Source: Streptomyces sp. (GTDB lineage Bacteria > Actinomycetota > Actinomycetes > Streptomycetales > Streptomycetaceae). From it: a stretch of 64,000 bases of DNA. Of this stretch, positions 55,781 to 64,000 are shown in pieces; the first letter of the stretch is position 1; each line of letters starts with the position of its first letter. The notes beneath the pieces are model-generated. The model saw nothing but the letters and a program-made list of their open reading frames with translations, was not told where the DNA came from and searched no databases. Position numbers and translations under genes: made by a program. The stretch lies in NCBI RefSeq assembly GCF_019510245.1, contig NZ_JAEKKT010000124.1, forward strand, positions 1 to 64,000. The letters run 5' to 3'.

Positions 55781-57691
55781 TCACGCCACGGTGAGCGTGA
55801 GGGCGCCCGTGTAGGTGGAGCCGGCGGCGATCGCCGTCTCGGTGCCGTCGACCGTCAGCTTCACGGACCTGCCGCGCGGTGCCCGCACGGCGGCGTCGGC
55901 CGCGAGGGTGAGGCTGGTCAGGTACGAGGTCCCGGTGACCGTCCACGTCGACCCGCTGTGCAGCTTCACCACCACGCCGTTGTTGACGGCGGCCTGCACG
56001 GTGTTGGTGACGATGCCCAGCTCGTAGAAGGTGGACGAGTCGATCGAGGAGACCCGGTGCTTGGCCCTGGTCGCCGAGATGACGCCCGTGACGGTGGAGT
56101 CCTCGAAGGTGAGGACCATGTTCTTGCCGCCCCGCATGCCGTTGTAGAAGTCGCCCTGCAGGCTGATGGAGCTGAAGGTGGCGGCGCCGTCGGTGGAGTG
56201 GACGGCGGTGACGTCGAACGAGGAGTCCTTGGCCGGGTCGGTGGTGGGCTCGGTGTAGACGCCGACGTTCATCATCTTGCCGTCGACGTTGACCGGGCCC
56301 GGGTCGTCCAGCTCGATCATCTGCAGGATGACGCCGTCGCGCGGGTTGAGCCGGGCGCCCTGCGAGCCGTCCACCGAGATCGTCGTCTGCTGGCCCTTGT
56401 TGAGGAAGGTGGCCCGCTCGGAGTTGATCACGGTGCCGCCGTCCAGGGTGAGTTGGCCGGCGCCGAAGAACATGTAGCCGAAGTGCCCGGAGTCCACCAC
56501 CGTGCTGCGCTCGGGGATGGTCCGCAACTCGGCGTCGGACAGGCCGAGTCCGAGCTCGGTGTTGAGCGCGGCGACGGCGTCGTGGGTGCTGTCGCCGTAG
56601 TGCACGACGGCGGCCGGCCCGGCGATGATCGTCGCGTAGGAGCCGACGTCGAAGCGGGAGCCGAGGACCCGGACGGTGGCGTCGCCGATGGCGTAGGTGC
56701 CGTAGCCGTAGTCGCCGGTGTTGCCGACGTGGCTGTTGATCGCGGTCAGCTTCAGGCCGCTGCCGCCGCCCTCGACCGACAGCGCGCCCCAGGTCTCGGA
56801 GAACACGGTCGAGTCGAGGTAGGTGGCGATGCTGTTCCTGCCGATCAGGTTGGTGGCACGGACGTTGCCGTCCAGCCCCAGCATCCAGGGCACCGACTCC
56901 ATGTACGGGGTCTCGACGGTGGCCTGGTAGTCGGCGGGCAGGACGCCGTTGCGGGCGCGCAGCAAGGAGTCCCTGACGAGGACGTTGGCGCCGCCGTCGG
57001 CGATGACGGTGGTGCGGACGACGCCCCTGTTGCTGATCCGGGCGCCGTCCACGACCAGCTTGGTCGCGGAGCCGTCGGAGACCACGGCCGCGCCGTACCC
57101 GGCGAAGTCGGAGCGTCCGTTGCCGTCGAGGGTGATGGTGGGGCTCTGGAGGGTGTAGCTGCCGCTGTCGACGTAGACGCCGTTGAAGCACTCGCCGGTG
57201 GAGGCGATGGAGATGTTGCGGGCGGCGGTGCCGGTGACCTTGCCGCCGCGGACGGCGGACAGCACGGACTTCGCGGAGTCGACCCCGCCGGAGCCGACGT
57301 ACAGCGCCTGCCGGAACGGGAAGGTCAGCGTCTCGTAGGTGACGTCGTTGGACTCGGCGACGGTGAGGACGACGTCACCGCGGTAGGTGCCGGCCTGGAT
57401 GAGGGTCCCGGTGGCGCCGGTCGCGGTGAGCAGCTGGCCGGTCTCCACGCCGTCGACGGTGAGGCTGATGTCGTACCCGTCCGGGGCGACGATCCTGCCG
57501 CCGTCGCCGATGGTCAAACGGCTCACCCGGGTGGTCGCGGCGAGTCGGTAGGTCTCCCCCGCGGCGACGGAGATCGTCCTGCCCGCCGCCTTGGGCGCGG
57601 CGGTGGCGGTACCGGAGGCGACCGGAACGAGCACGGCCGCTGCCGTGGCGGAACCGGCGATCAGGAACGAGCGTCGGGATGTCAGCGTCAT
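55781..57691 (-). CDS. Tat-exported right-handed beta-helix protein
   Basis: A 636-residue secreted protein. The Tat signal reads TLTSRRSFLIAGSATAAAVL with cleavage after ATA. The mature chain is built of short beta strands and turns (GGRIVAPDGYDISLTVDGVE, TYRGDVVLTVAESNDVTYET, VLSAVRGGKVTGTAARNISI, NSHVGNTGDYGYGTYAIGDA), which is the pattern of pectate-lyase-like right-handed helices. No catalytic residues can be picked out by eye. It probably binds or cleaves a polysaccharide outside the cell. GGAAAGG precedes the ATG. Confidence 0.85.
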   Translation of the reverse strand: MTLTSRRSFLIAGSATAAAVLVPVASGTATAAPKAAGRTISVAAGETYRLAATTRVSRLTIGDGGRIVAPDGYDISLTVDGVETGQLLTATGATGTLIQAGTYRGDVVLTVAESNDVTYETLTFPFRQALYVGSGGVDSAKSVLSAVRGGKVTGTAARNISIASTGECFNGVYVDSGSYTLQSPTITLDGNGRSDFAGYGAAVVSDGSATKLVVDGARISNRGVVRTTVIADGGANVLVRDSLLRARNGVLPADYQATVETPYMESVPWMLGLDGNVRATNLIGRNSIATYLDSTVFSETWGALSVEGGGSGLKLTAINSHVGNTGDYGYGTYAIGDATVRVLGSRFDVGSYATIIAGPAAVVHYGDSTHDAVAALNTELGLGLSDAELRTIPERSTVVDSGHFGYMFFGAGQLTLDGGTVINSERATFLNKGQQTTISVDGSQGARLNPRDGVILQMIELDDPGPVNVDGKMMNVGVYTEPTTDPAKDSSFDVTAVHSTDGAATFSSISLQGDFYNGMRGGKNMVLTFEDSTVTGVISATRAKHRVSSIDSSTFYELGIVTNTVQAAVNNGVVVKLHSGSTWTVTGTSYLTSLTLAADAAVRAPRGRSVKLTVDGTETAIAAGSTYTGALTLTVA

Positions 57692-57925
57692 TGCAGGCCT
57701 TTCCACGGATGGATTGCGCGGTGCGTCATCGCGCAGAGTCACGAGTCGCCCGTCGAAACCAAGGCGACGAAGGCACCTGAGGTGCGCAGGTGGGAGTGAA
57801 TCAGCCCTGGGTAACCCGGGACAGACATCGCACAGACGCATCCCGGAACCCGATGCCTTCGATCGGGCGGCCTGCTTCATGGCGATCACACAGAGTCGCC
57901 ACAGTCCCCGGCAGCGGCCACGCAC

Positions 57926-57965
57926 GACGGCGAGGTGGACGGCCCGTGTGCCGTCCACCTCGCCG
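57926..57965. terminator. 17-base-pair terminator hairpin ending the ring-cleavage operon
   Basis: ACGGCGAGGTGGACGGC pairs perfectly with its complement at 57949-57965 around CCGTGT. It lies 17 bases past the stop of the minus-strand SDR gene. Confidence 0.8.
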
Positions 57966-57981
57966 TGTCCCTGCAGGTGAG

Positions 57982-58743
57982 CTACGCCGGGGCGATCATC
58001 CCCGCCGACAGGTCGATGTCCGCCCCGCACAGTCCGGGCATCGCCAGCATGGCGACGAGCGCCCGCGCGACCTCGTCCTCCTCGACCAGCCGGCCGAGCG
58101 CGGCCCGGGAGACGAAGTCCCGTTCCGCCTCCTCGACGGTTCGGCCGGTGAGTTCGGCGGTGAGCCGGAAGTTGCGGTCCATGCGGGGTCCCCGGACCGG
58201 GCCCGGGGAGAGGGAGTTGACCGCGACACCGTGCGGGCCCACCTCGCCCGCCAAGGTGCGGGTGAGGCCGATCAGCGCCATCTTGGAGGCGGTGTACGGC
58301 GTCCGGTTGAGCAGCGGGCGTTTGCCGCTGACCGAGGCGACGTTGACGATGTCGCCCCGTCCGGCGGCCAGCATGGGCGGCAGGAAGGCCCGGCACATGA
58401 GGTAGACGCCGCGCACGTTGGCGGCGAACACGTCGTCCCACTCGTCGGGTTCGATGTCGACCAGGGGCCGGACCGGCCCCGCTCCGCCGGCGTTGTTGAC
58501 GAGCAACGAGACGTCCTCGCCGGCGAGCCGGTCGGCCAGTGCGCGCACGGATGCAGGGTCGGAGACGTCGCACACCGCCGTACGGGCCGCTTCGCCGACC
58601 TTGGCCGCGGCCTGGGCGAGGGCCTGCTCGTTCCGCCCGACGAGGACCACCCGGGCCCCCGCGTCGGCGAGCGCCAGCGCGAAGGCCCGGCCGAGCGGGC
58701 CGCCGCCACCGGTGACCAGGGCCGTACGGCCGACCAGGCTCAC
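57982..58743 (-). CDS. Short-chain dehydrogenase/reductase of the ring-cleavage operon
   Basis: A 253-residue NAD(P)-dependent dehydrogenase. The cofactor motif is TALVTGGGGPLGRAFALALA, with NNAGGAGPVRPLVDIEPDEW, and the catalytic block is NVASVSGKRPLLNRTPYTAS followed by KMALIGLT. GTG 58743 forms a GTGA overlap with the HisD-like gene stop and is preferred over GTG 58755. It is the last gene of the operon and likely oxidises or reduces a hydroxy-acid product of ring cleavage. Confidence 0.88.
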   Translation of the reverse strand: MSLVGRTALVTGGGGPLGRAFALALADAGARVVLVGRNEQALAQAAAKVGEAARTAVCDVSDPASVRALADRLAGEDVSLLVNNAGGAGPVRPLVDIEPDEWDDVFAANVRGVYLMCRAFLPPMLAAGRGDIVNVASVSGKRPLLNRTPYTASKMALIGLTRTLAGEVGPHGVAVNSLSPGPVRGPRMDRNFRLTAELTGRTVEEAERDFVSRAALGRLVEEDEVARALVAMLAMPGLCGADIDLSAGMIAPA

Positions 58744-60041
58744 GCTTCGTTCCACGGCAGCGCGTCGCCGGCGGCCTTCGCGGCGCGTACGTCACCCGAG
58801 CGGGCGTGGCCCTCGAACAGCTCGATGCGGGAGGCGCGCCCGCACAACCGCCCGAGCAGGGCCTGCGAGGCGGGGTCGGTGACCTCCTGGTAGGTGACCG
58901 TCTTGAGATACTTCCCCACCCACAGACCGCCGGTGTAGCGGGCGGCACCACGTGTGGGCAGCACATGGTTCGTGCCGATGACCTTGTCGCCGAACGACAC
59001 ACAGGTGCCCTCGCCGAGGAACAGGGCGCCGTACTGGGTCATCTTCTCCAGGGCGAGGCGCGGCTCGGCGGTCAGCACCTCGACGTGTTCGAAGGCGAAC
59101 GCGTCGGCGAGTTCGTACAGTTCGTCGACCGAGCCGACGACGTGCACCTGTCCGTGGTTGCGCCAGGCGGGCTCCGCGTAGTCGCGGGTGGGCAGGGAGG
59201 GCAGGATGCGCTCGACCTCGGCGAGGGTCCGCTCCGCGACCCGGCGGGAGGTGGTGACCAGGACGGCCGGGGAGTCCGGGCCGTGCTCGGCCTGCGAGAG
59301 CAGGTCGACCGCGCAGACGAACGGGTCGGCCTCGTCGTCGGCGAGGACCAGGATCTCGGTGGGTCCGGCGAACAGGTCGATGCCGATCTCGCCGAAGAGC
59401 TGGCGCTTGGCCTCGGCGACGTAGGCGTTGCCGGGACCTGCGATCAGGTTGACCGGCTCCATCGTGTCGGTGCCCACGGCCATCGCGGCCACCGCCTGAA
59501 CGCCGCCGAGCAGCCAGATCTCGTCGGCGCCCGCGAGGTGCATGGCCGCGACGGTGGCGGCGGGGATCTCGCCGTGGATGGGAGGGGTGCAGGCGACCAC
59601 CCGGGGCACACCGGCCACCTTGGCGGTGACGATGGTCATGTGCGCGGAGGCGGTGAGCGGGTAGCGGCCGCCGGGGATGTAGGCGCCGGCCGCCTGCACC
59701 GGGATGTGCTTCTGCCCGAGCTTCACGCCGGGCAGCGTCTCCACCTCGAACTCGCCCATGGAGTCGAGCTGGTGGCGGGCGAATCGACGGACCTGCTCCT
59801 GCACGAACGTGATGTCGTCGATGACCTGCCGGGGCACCGAGGCGACGATCTTCTCGACCTCCTCCGTGCTCAGCCGGAAGGAGTCGGGGCTCCACTTGTC
59901 GAACTTCTCGGAGTAAGCGCGGACGGCCGCGTCACCGCGCTCGCGGATGTCCGCGATGACGCCGGTCACCGTCACGCGCACCTGGTCGAGGGAGGCGGCC
60001 ACCTCGGCCCGGGGCACGGCGTGCTTCAGGATCTCTGCCAC
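58740..60041 (-). CDS. Histidinol-dehydrogenase-family enzyme in a catabolic operon
   Basis: A 433-residue NAD-dependent dehydrogenase of the HisD fold (YIPGGRYPLTASAHMTIVTA, AGPGNAYVAEAKRQLFGEIG, GPTEILVLADDEADP, DLLSQAEHGPDSPAVLVTTS). It starts at GTG 60041 with AAAGG upstream. The surrounding genes encode aromatic breakdown, not histidine synthesis, so it is more likely a HisD paralogue that oxidises another alcohol to an acid in two steps, as HpsN-type enzymes do. True HisD cannot be excluded on sequence alone, but hisC-type neighbours are absent. Confidence 0.85.
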   Translation of the reverse strand: MAEILKHAVPRAEVAASLDQVRVTVTGVIADIRERGDAAVRAYSEKFDKWSPDSFRLSTEEVEKIVASVPRQVIDDITFVQEQVRRFARHQLDSMGEFEVETLPGVKLGQKHIPVQAAGAYIPGGRYPLTASAHMTIVTAKVAGVPRVVACTPPIHGEIPAATVAAMHLAGADEIWLLGGVQAVAAMAVGTDTMEPVNLIAGPGNAYVAEAKRQLFGEIGIDLFAGPTEILVLADDEADPFVCAVDLLSQAEHGPDSPAVLVTTSRRVAERTLAEVERILPSLPTRDYAEPAWRNHGQVHVVGSVDELYELADAFAFEHVEVLTAEPRLALEKMTQYGALFLGEGTCVSFGDKVIGTNHVLPTRGAARYTGGLWVGKYLKTVTYQEVTDPASQALLGRLCGRASRIELFEGHARSGDVRAAKAAGDALPWNEA

Positions 60042-60070
60042 AACTGCGGCCTTTCTGGGAAGGATCGGGG

Positions 60071-61006
60071 TCAGACCGGGGGCGCTTCGAAGAGCACGTC
60101 GGGGTCGTTGAACTGCTCCTTGGCGACCGACTCGCTCATCGGGTCGGCGGTGCCCCACTGGTCCTGGGTGATCGGGTCGTCCACGTCGTGCCGGCCGGGG
60201 TGCCACAGGTCCTCTTCGAGGACGGCCAGTTCGGTGGTGTACTCGACGGTGTTGCCGTGCGGGTCGTGGAAGTAGGAGAAGGTGTTGTCGCCCGCCAGGT
60301 GCCGTCCCGGCCCCCAGGTGAGCCGGGTGCCGGCGCGCAGGGCACGTCCGGTGCCGCGCATGTACTCCTCCACCCCCCGCATCTCGAACGAGGCGTGGTG
60401 CAGCGACACATGGGGTCCGCGCGCGATGGCGAAGGAGTGGTGCAGCGGGCTGCACCGCAGGAAGTACATGAGGTCACCCATGTGCGTGGAGTACAGGGTG
60501 TCGGTGAGCCGGAACCCGAGGTGCTGGATGTAGAAGTCCCTAAGCCCCTGCGGGTCCTGGGAGTTGACCACACAGTGCGAGAGCCGCACCGGGACGGCCT
60601 CCCGCTCCTCGATCTTGCGGTGGGTGCGGGTCGTGACGTCCGCGGAGACCTCGACGACCCGCCCGTCCGGGTCGAAGAAGCGCAGCCCGTAGCCGCCGCC
60701 CGGGGTGTCCAGCGCCCGGGGCTCGTGGACGATCTGCACCCCGGCCCGCCCCAGCCGCACCGCGAGCTCGTCGACGGCCGCCGGTGACACCGCGCCGAAG
60801 GCGACGAGGTCCATCCGCTTCCGCTCGTCCTCGCGGATGCGGACGACGTACTGCTCGGGGCTGCCCTCGGCGGCGAAGAACGCGATGCCGCTGTCGTTCG
60901 CGACCTCGGTCAGACCCCAGGTGGTGCCGTAGAAGGCGCGCTGGGTGGCGAAGTCCGGTACGGCCAGGTCGACATGGCGCAGGTGGGTGAGGGGCTGGAA
61001 GCTCAT
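60071..61006 (-). CDS. Type I extradiol ring-cleavage dioxygenase (VOC)
   Basis: A 311-residue two-domain vicinal-oxygen-chelate protein. Domain one is the inactive repeat (LTHLRHVDLAVPDFATQRAF). Domain two carries the metal ligands: His144 (RLSHCVVNSQDPQGLRDFYI), His203 or His204 (VSLHHASFEMRG) and Glu255 (NTVEYTTEL). The spacing fits BphC/homoprotocatechuate dioxygenases, which open catechol-type rings next to the diol with Fe(II) or Mn(II). It is co-translated with the fumarylacetoacetase-family enzyme (ATGA), which would process the ring-opened product. Confidence 0.9.
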   Translation of the reverse strand: MSFQPLTHLRHVDLAVPDFATQRAFYGTTWGLTEVANDSGIAFFAAEGSPEQYVVRIREDERKRMDLVAFGAVSPAAVDELAVRLGRAGVQIVHEPRALDTPGGGYGLRFFDPDGRVVEVSADVTTRTHRKIEEREAVPVRLSHCVVNSQDPQGLRDFYIQHLGFRLTDTLYSTHMGDLMYFLRCSPLHHSFAIARGPHVSLHHASFEMRGVEEYMRGTGRALRAGTRLTWGPGRHLAGDNTFSYFHDPHGNTVEYTTELAVLEEDLWHPGRHDVDDPITQDQWGTADPMSESVAKEQFNDPDVLFEAPPV

Positions 61007-61968
61007 GCGTGACTCCTGACGGTGTTGCGCTGGTGGCCGAGGCCGGTGATCTCCGCGTCGATCACGTCTCCGGGCGTGAGGAAGACCCCCCAGTGCGCGC
61101 CGTTGCCGGCCGGGGAGCCGGTGAGCAGCAGGTCGCCGGGGCGCAGGGTGGTGGTCGTGGAGGCGTAGGCGATCAGCCGGGGAATGTCGAAGATCATGTC
61201 CTTGGTGGACTCGTCCTGCCGGACCACCCCGTTGTGCCGCAGCGTGATCCGCAGGTCGGCCGGGTCCCCGACGAAGTCCGCGGGGACCAGGAAGGGCCCG
61301 GTCGGCAGGAAGGTGTCGGCGTTCTTGGCGGTGAACCAGTCGGTGCCGATGGCCTTCAGGTCGGGCCGGTACAGCCGGTCCCGGGTGGTGAGGTCGTTGC
61401 TGATCGTGTAGCCGGCGACGTACGACATGGCCTCGGCGGCCGGGATGTTCTTTCCCTGCTTGCCGATGACCAGGGCGAGTTCGAGCTCCCAGTCGTGCTG
61501 TTCACCGAGCGCGGGCAGCACGACGTCGTCGTACGGCCCGCACAGCGCCCGCGGTGAGCCGAGGAAGAGGTAGGGGACGCCGTCGCGGATCCGCTCGTCC
61601 ATCATCTTCTCGGCGTCGGCGCGGGCTTCCTCCGGGGTGGCGCCGTGCACGCTCTCCTTCTCGGCGGCGACCAGGTCGACCACGTGCTTGCGGTAGTTGG
61701 CGCCGCTCTGCAGGATCTGGCCCGGTTCGAGCGGTGTCCCAACCCGCAGGTCCGCCAGGTCGTGCCAGTCGCCGTCGGTGGCGGCGGCCAGCTCGTGCAG
61801 CCGGGGCAGCCAGGTGTCCCAGTCCTCGACCAGCGCGCGTACCGACGCCACCGGGCCGGAGAGGTCGCGGACCCGCGTACCGGCCACCAGGCCGGGGAAG
61901 GCGGCTGCGCCGTCGCTGAAGGTGCCGAGCGCGAAGGGGCCGGCGTGGGAGGGGGAAGGTTCGGGCAC
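61003..61968 (-). CDS. Fumarylacetoacetate hydrolase-family enzyme
   Basis: A 321-residue FAH-fold enzyme. GTG 61968 is chosen because AGGAGAG lies eight bases upstream. Catalytic-domain features are QILQSGANYRKHVVDLVAAE, EQHDWELELALVIGKQGKNI (the acidic metal ligands), YVAGYTISNDLTTRDRLYRP and LRPGDLLLTGSPAGNGAHWG. The family includes hydrolases, decarboxylases and isomerases acting on 2-oxo acids from extradiol cleavage. Here it is the first gene of the leftward operon. Confidence 0.9.
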   Translation of the reverse strand: MPEPSPSHAGPFALGTFSDGAAAFPGLVAGTRVRDLSGPVASVRALVEDWDTWLPRLHELAAATDGDWHDLADLRVGTPLEPGQILQSGANYRKHVVDLVAAEKESVHGATPEEARADAEKMMDERIRDGVPYLFLGSPRALCGPYDDVVLPALGEQHDWELELALVIGKQGKNIPAAEAMSYVAGYTISNDLTTRDRLYRPDLKAIGTDWFTAKNADTFLPTGPFLVPADFVGDPADLRITLRHNGVVRQDESTKDMIFDIPRLIAYASTTTTLRPGDLLLTGSPAGNGAHWGVFLTPGDVIDAEITGLGHQRNTVRSHA

Positions 61969-62046
61969 GGGCGGCTCTCCTCGTACGGGTGGGTGCTCGC
62001 CTTCGACGCTAGGCATCGCGTCCGGTCGGCGGAAATGGCCGTTCAC

Positions 62047-62059
62047 GATGGCTGCCATC
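62047..62059. promoter_or_regulatory. Inverted repeat GATGGC-T-GCCATC in the divergent ring-cleavage promoter region
   Basis: A perfect six-base dyad with one central base lies between the two divergent operons, about 80 bases from the leftward start. It could bind a regulator that coordinates both units. No regulator gene is seen in the window. Confidence 0.4.
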
Positions 62060-62094
62060 GCCTGCGCACCCGTCCCCGCGTCCGTCGGTGCACG

Positions 62095-62138
62095 GCTGCG
62101 GCCTGCGTCGATGTGCGGCGGCGCTGCGGGGGAGCGCC
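62095..62138. repeat. Decayed third copy of the Streptomyces palindromic repeat
   Basis: The core CTGCGTCGATGTGCGGC (62103-62119) matches the core of the two intragenic copies at 16 of 17 positions, in the opposite orientation. The flanks match only loosely. It sits in an intergenic region, the usual place for this element. Confidence 0.45.
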
Positions 62139-62186
62139 ATCGCCGTCGGGGATGGATGACGTCCCCCTTGTCGATGCCTCGATCCG

Positions 62187-62215
62187 TTGACCCTGCACCT
62201 ACCGCCGATCAGGCT
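62187..62215 (+). promoter_or_regulatory. Likely promoter of the rightward ring-cleavage operon
   Basis: TTGACC at 62187-62192 and CAGGCT at 62210-62215 are spaced by 17 bases, resembling housekeeping-type Streptomyces promoters. The start codon of the ABM gene is 30 bases further on. Confidence 0.5.
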
Positions 62216-62244
62216 CGATGCCACCCCGAACCGAGGAGCACACC

Positions 62245-62550
62245 GTGGTAGTCGAGCACGCCGAGCTGACCGTCGAGGAAGGCCGGGAAGCGGAATTCGA
62301 GGAGGTCTTCGGCACGGCCCGCGAGGTGCTCGCCGAGGCGGACGGGTTCCGCTGGGCGGAGTTGCTGCGCGGCGAGGAACGGCCGCGGACGTTTCTGCTG
62401 CTCGTCGGCTGGGAGTCGGTCGAGGCGCACGCGGCCGGGTTCCGGGAGTCGGAGCGGTTCGCGCGCTGGCGGGCCCTGGTCGGCCCGTTCTTCGCCGCCC
62501 CGCCGGCCGTCGAGCACTTCCACGAGCTGGGCCCCCGCTTCACCGGCTGA
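62245..62550 (+). CDS. Antibiotic biosynthesis monooxygenase (ABM) domain protein
   Basis: A 101-residue dimeric alpha-beta barrel protein. GTG 62245 follows GAGGAGCACACC. Features are EHAELTVEEGREAEFEEVFG and LLLVGWESVEAHAAGFRESE, ending with a typical AVEHFHEL. These small proteins oxidise quinol-type substrates without cofactors or act as helper proteins. Here it is the first gene of the rightward operon and may act on a hydroxylated ring intermediate. Confidence 0.87.
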   Translation: MVVEHAELTVEEGREAEFEEVFGTAREVLAEADGFRWAELLRGEERPRTFLLLVGWESVEAHAAGFRESERFARWRALVGPFFAAPPAVEHFHELGPRFTG

Positions 62551-62598
62551 ATGCCGCGGCCCCCACCACCTGTCCTTCTACCTTCGCAAGGATCGCCC

Positions 62599-63723
62599 AT
62601 GCCCGTGAACAAGGTGCTCGTCGTCGGTGGCGGCATCACCGGAAGCGTGCTGTCTCTCGCCCTCGCCCAGCGCGGGGTCGAGGTGGAGCTCGTCGAGGTC
62701 TCGCCCCAGTGGTTCGGGGTGGGCCATGGCATCACCATCCAGGGCAACGCGCTCAAGGCGCTGCGTTCGGTGGGCGTACTGGACCGGGTGCTGGCCCGGG
62801 CGGTGCCGTTCGACCTCATGCGGCTGCGCCGGGCGGACGGCGGTCTGATCACCGAGCTGGAGACCCCGCACACCGGTGGCGCCGACCTGCCGTCCACGGC
62901 GGGCGCGCTCCGCTCCGACCTGCAGAACGCGCTGTGCGACGCGGTGTACGCGCACGGCGTCACGGTCCGCCTGGGCCTGAGCGTGCGCGGCCTCGACCAG
63001 TCCGCCGGCCCTGTGGACGTGACGTTCACCGACGGCTCCGCCGGCCGCTACGACCTGGTGGTGGGCGCGGACGGCATCAACTCGGCGATGCGGGCGCTCA
63101 TCGGGATCCCGGCGAGGCCGCGCCCCGTGGGCATGTCGATCTTCCGGGTGGTGGCGCGGCGCCCCGCCGGGATGGACTGTGCCGAGGTGTACTACGGCGG
63201 TCCCCGCTACAAGGCGGGTTACAGCCCGATCTCCGACGACCGGTGCTACGCCTACCTCCTCGACGAGAACCTGGACGCCTCCCTGATCGGCCCGCGTGCC
63301 TCGCTGGACCTGCTGCGCGAGCGCGGCGACGGGTACGGGGGCACCTGGGGGAGGATCCTCGCCGCGCTGCCGGACGACACGGCGGTGGACTACCGCTGGA
63401 TCGAGGCGGTGCTGGTCGACGAGGACTGGCACCGGGGCCGGGCCGTGGTGATCGGCGACGCGGCGCACGCCTGCCCGCCGCTGATCGCGCAGGGTGCCGC
63501 GATGTGCATGGAGGACGCGGTGCTGCTGGCCGAGCTGGTCACCGCCGACGAGCCGGTGGACAGGGCCCTGGATCGGTTCATGGCCAGGCGGCTGCCCCGG
63601 GTCCGCATGGTGCTGGACAACTCCCTCCGGCTCGCCGAGTGGGAGATCCACCCGGACACCCCGGGCGCCGACCCGGCCCGGATCATGTCGGAGACCCTCG
63701 CTTCCCTGACGGTGGCCGCATGA
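62599..63723 (+). CDS. FAD-dependent aromatic hydroxylase
   Basis: A 374-residue group A flavin monooxygenase. ATG 62599 has AAGGA upstream. The FAD site is VLVVGGGITGSVLSLALAQR, the DG-type motif is YDLVVGADGINSAMRALIGI, and the GD motif is AVVIGDAAHACPPLIAQGAA. It would hydroxylate a phenolic or pyridine-type ring before cleavage by the divergent extradiol enzyme. It overlaps the amidohydrolase start by ATGA. Confidence 0.9.
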   Translation: MPVNKVLVVGGGITGSVLSLALAQRGVEVELVEVSPQWFGVGHGITIQGNALKALRSVGVLDRVLARAVPFDLMRLRRADGGLITELETPHTGGADLPSTAGALRSDLQNALCDAVYAHGVTVRLGLSVRGLDQSAGPVDVTFTDGSAGRYDLVVGADGINSAMRALIGIPARPRPVGMSIFRVVARRPAGMDCAEVYYGGPRYKAGYSPISDDRCYAYLLDENLDASLIGPRASLDLLRERGDGYGGTWGRILAALPDDTAVDYRWIEAVLVDEDWHRGRAVVIGDAAHACPPLIAQGAAMCMEDAVLLAELVTADEPVDRALDRFMARRLPRVRMVLDNSLRLAEWEIHPDTPGADPARIMSETLASLTVAA

Positions 63724-64000
63724 GCACGCCCGTCGTCGACTTCCACGGGCATCTCGCGGTCCCCGGGGCCGACGCCCTGGTGACCGGCACCGCAGGCTTC
63801 GCGGCCGAGCTGGCCGCCGAGCAGCGCGCCCACTCCCCGGAGTCGCTGACCGCCAACCGGGCCCAACTCCGGCGCCTGGCGGCGAGGCTGACGGACGTGG
63901 ACGCCCGGCTCGCCGACCTGGACGCGATGGGCGTCGACCTCCAGGTGGTCGGCCCGATGCCCATGCACCACTACTGGGCCGGTCCCGGCCTCGCGGTGCG
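63720..64000 (+). CDS. Amidohydrolase-superfamily protein (amino terminus; cut by window edge)
   Basis: The first 93 residues of a metal-dependent amidohydrolase, running off the edge. It starts STPVVDFHGHLAVPGAD, where HGH is the metal-binding HxH motif of amidohydrolase-2/ACMSD-like enzymes. LADLDAMGVDLQVVGPMPMH fits the same group. Members decarboxylate aromatic acids or hydrolyse ring-opened products, which suits the operon. Confidence 0.85.
   Translation, partial: MSTPVVDFHGHLAVPGADALVTGTAGFAAELAAEQRAHSPESLTANRAQLRRLAARLTDVDARLADLDAMGVDLQVVGPMPMHHYWAGPGLAV

Noticed and set aside
58740..60041. Histidinol dehydrogenase of the histidine pathway
   Set aside because: The neighbours are ring-cleavage genes. 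No hisC or hisB is adjacent, although function cannot be excluded by sequence alone.

Overview
The window is chromosomal DNA from a high-GC actinomycete, almost certainly a Streptomyces. The evidence is the very high third-position G+C, many GTG starts, Tat and lipoprotein signals, AfsR/LuxR-type regulators, and a copy of a common Streptomyces intergenic repeat. No tRNA, rRNA or CRISPR array was seen. All names below come from reading the sequence by eye; no database search was possible.

Layout. 1-3.5 kb: the right end of an IS481-like element, a small receiver-like gene behind a MerR/SoxR-type promoter, a relic of a 4-hydroxy-2-oxovalerate aldolase, a NarL-type two-component pair and a possible MMPL relic. 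3.5-17 kb: one long minus-strand operon read from 16.9 down to 3.5 kb. It encodes a LacI regulator, two dipeptide-type permeases, a lipoprotein binding protein, two ATPases, a GH63-like glycosidase, an FAD oxidoreductase, a DapA/NanA-superfamily lyase and a Tat-exported sialidase-like enzyme. A PhyH dioxygenase and an AraC regulator diverge from it. This looks like a complete uptake and breakdown system for an acidic or modified glycan. 18.9-24.4 kb: a decaying zone with a lipoprotein, a LuxR tail relic, a twice-broken LuxR/ATPase regulator and a secreted-protein gene with a nonsense codon.

24.8-26.9 kb: dhaKLM. 27.5-36.1 kb: a chitosan theme, with a large Tat-exported GH2 exo-glucosaminidase-like enzyme behind a LacI-type operator, a TetR/SDR pair, a GH75 chitosanase and an FN3 lipoprotein near a DasR-like (dre) palindrome. 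36.1-50.1 kb: PadR/2,4-dienoyl-CoA reductase, secreted proteins, a PAS-GAF-PP2C phosphatase, a BAAT-type hydrolase, a PrmC-like methyltransferase, a MarR-controlled membrane protein, GNAT, a quinone-oxidoreductase-like enzyme and a molybdopterin enzyme coupled to a flavin reductase. 50.4-57.7 kb: a two-helix membrane protein, acetyl xylan esterase, SnoaL-like protein, serine hydrolase, a DasR-family GntR regulator with its own dre-like site, a methyltransferase and a Tat-exported beta-helix protein.

57.9-64 kb: two divergent operons for ring-cleavage catabolism. Leftward are a fumarylacetoacetase-family enzyme, an extradiol dioxygenase, a HisD-like dehydrogenase and an SDR. Rightward are an ABM protein, an FAD hydroxylase and an amidohydrolase cut by the window edge. 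The most unusual observations are a palindromic Streptomyces repeat read in frame inside two genes of the LacI operon, an exact tandem duplication of a 142-residue permuted discoidin unit inside the GH2 enzyme, and two dre-like operators.
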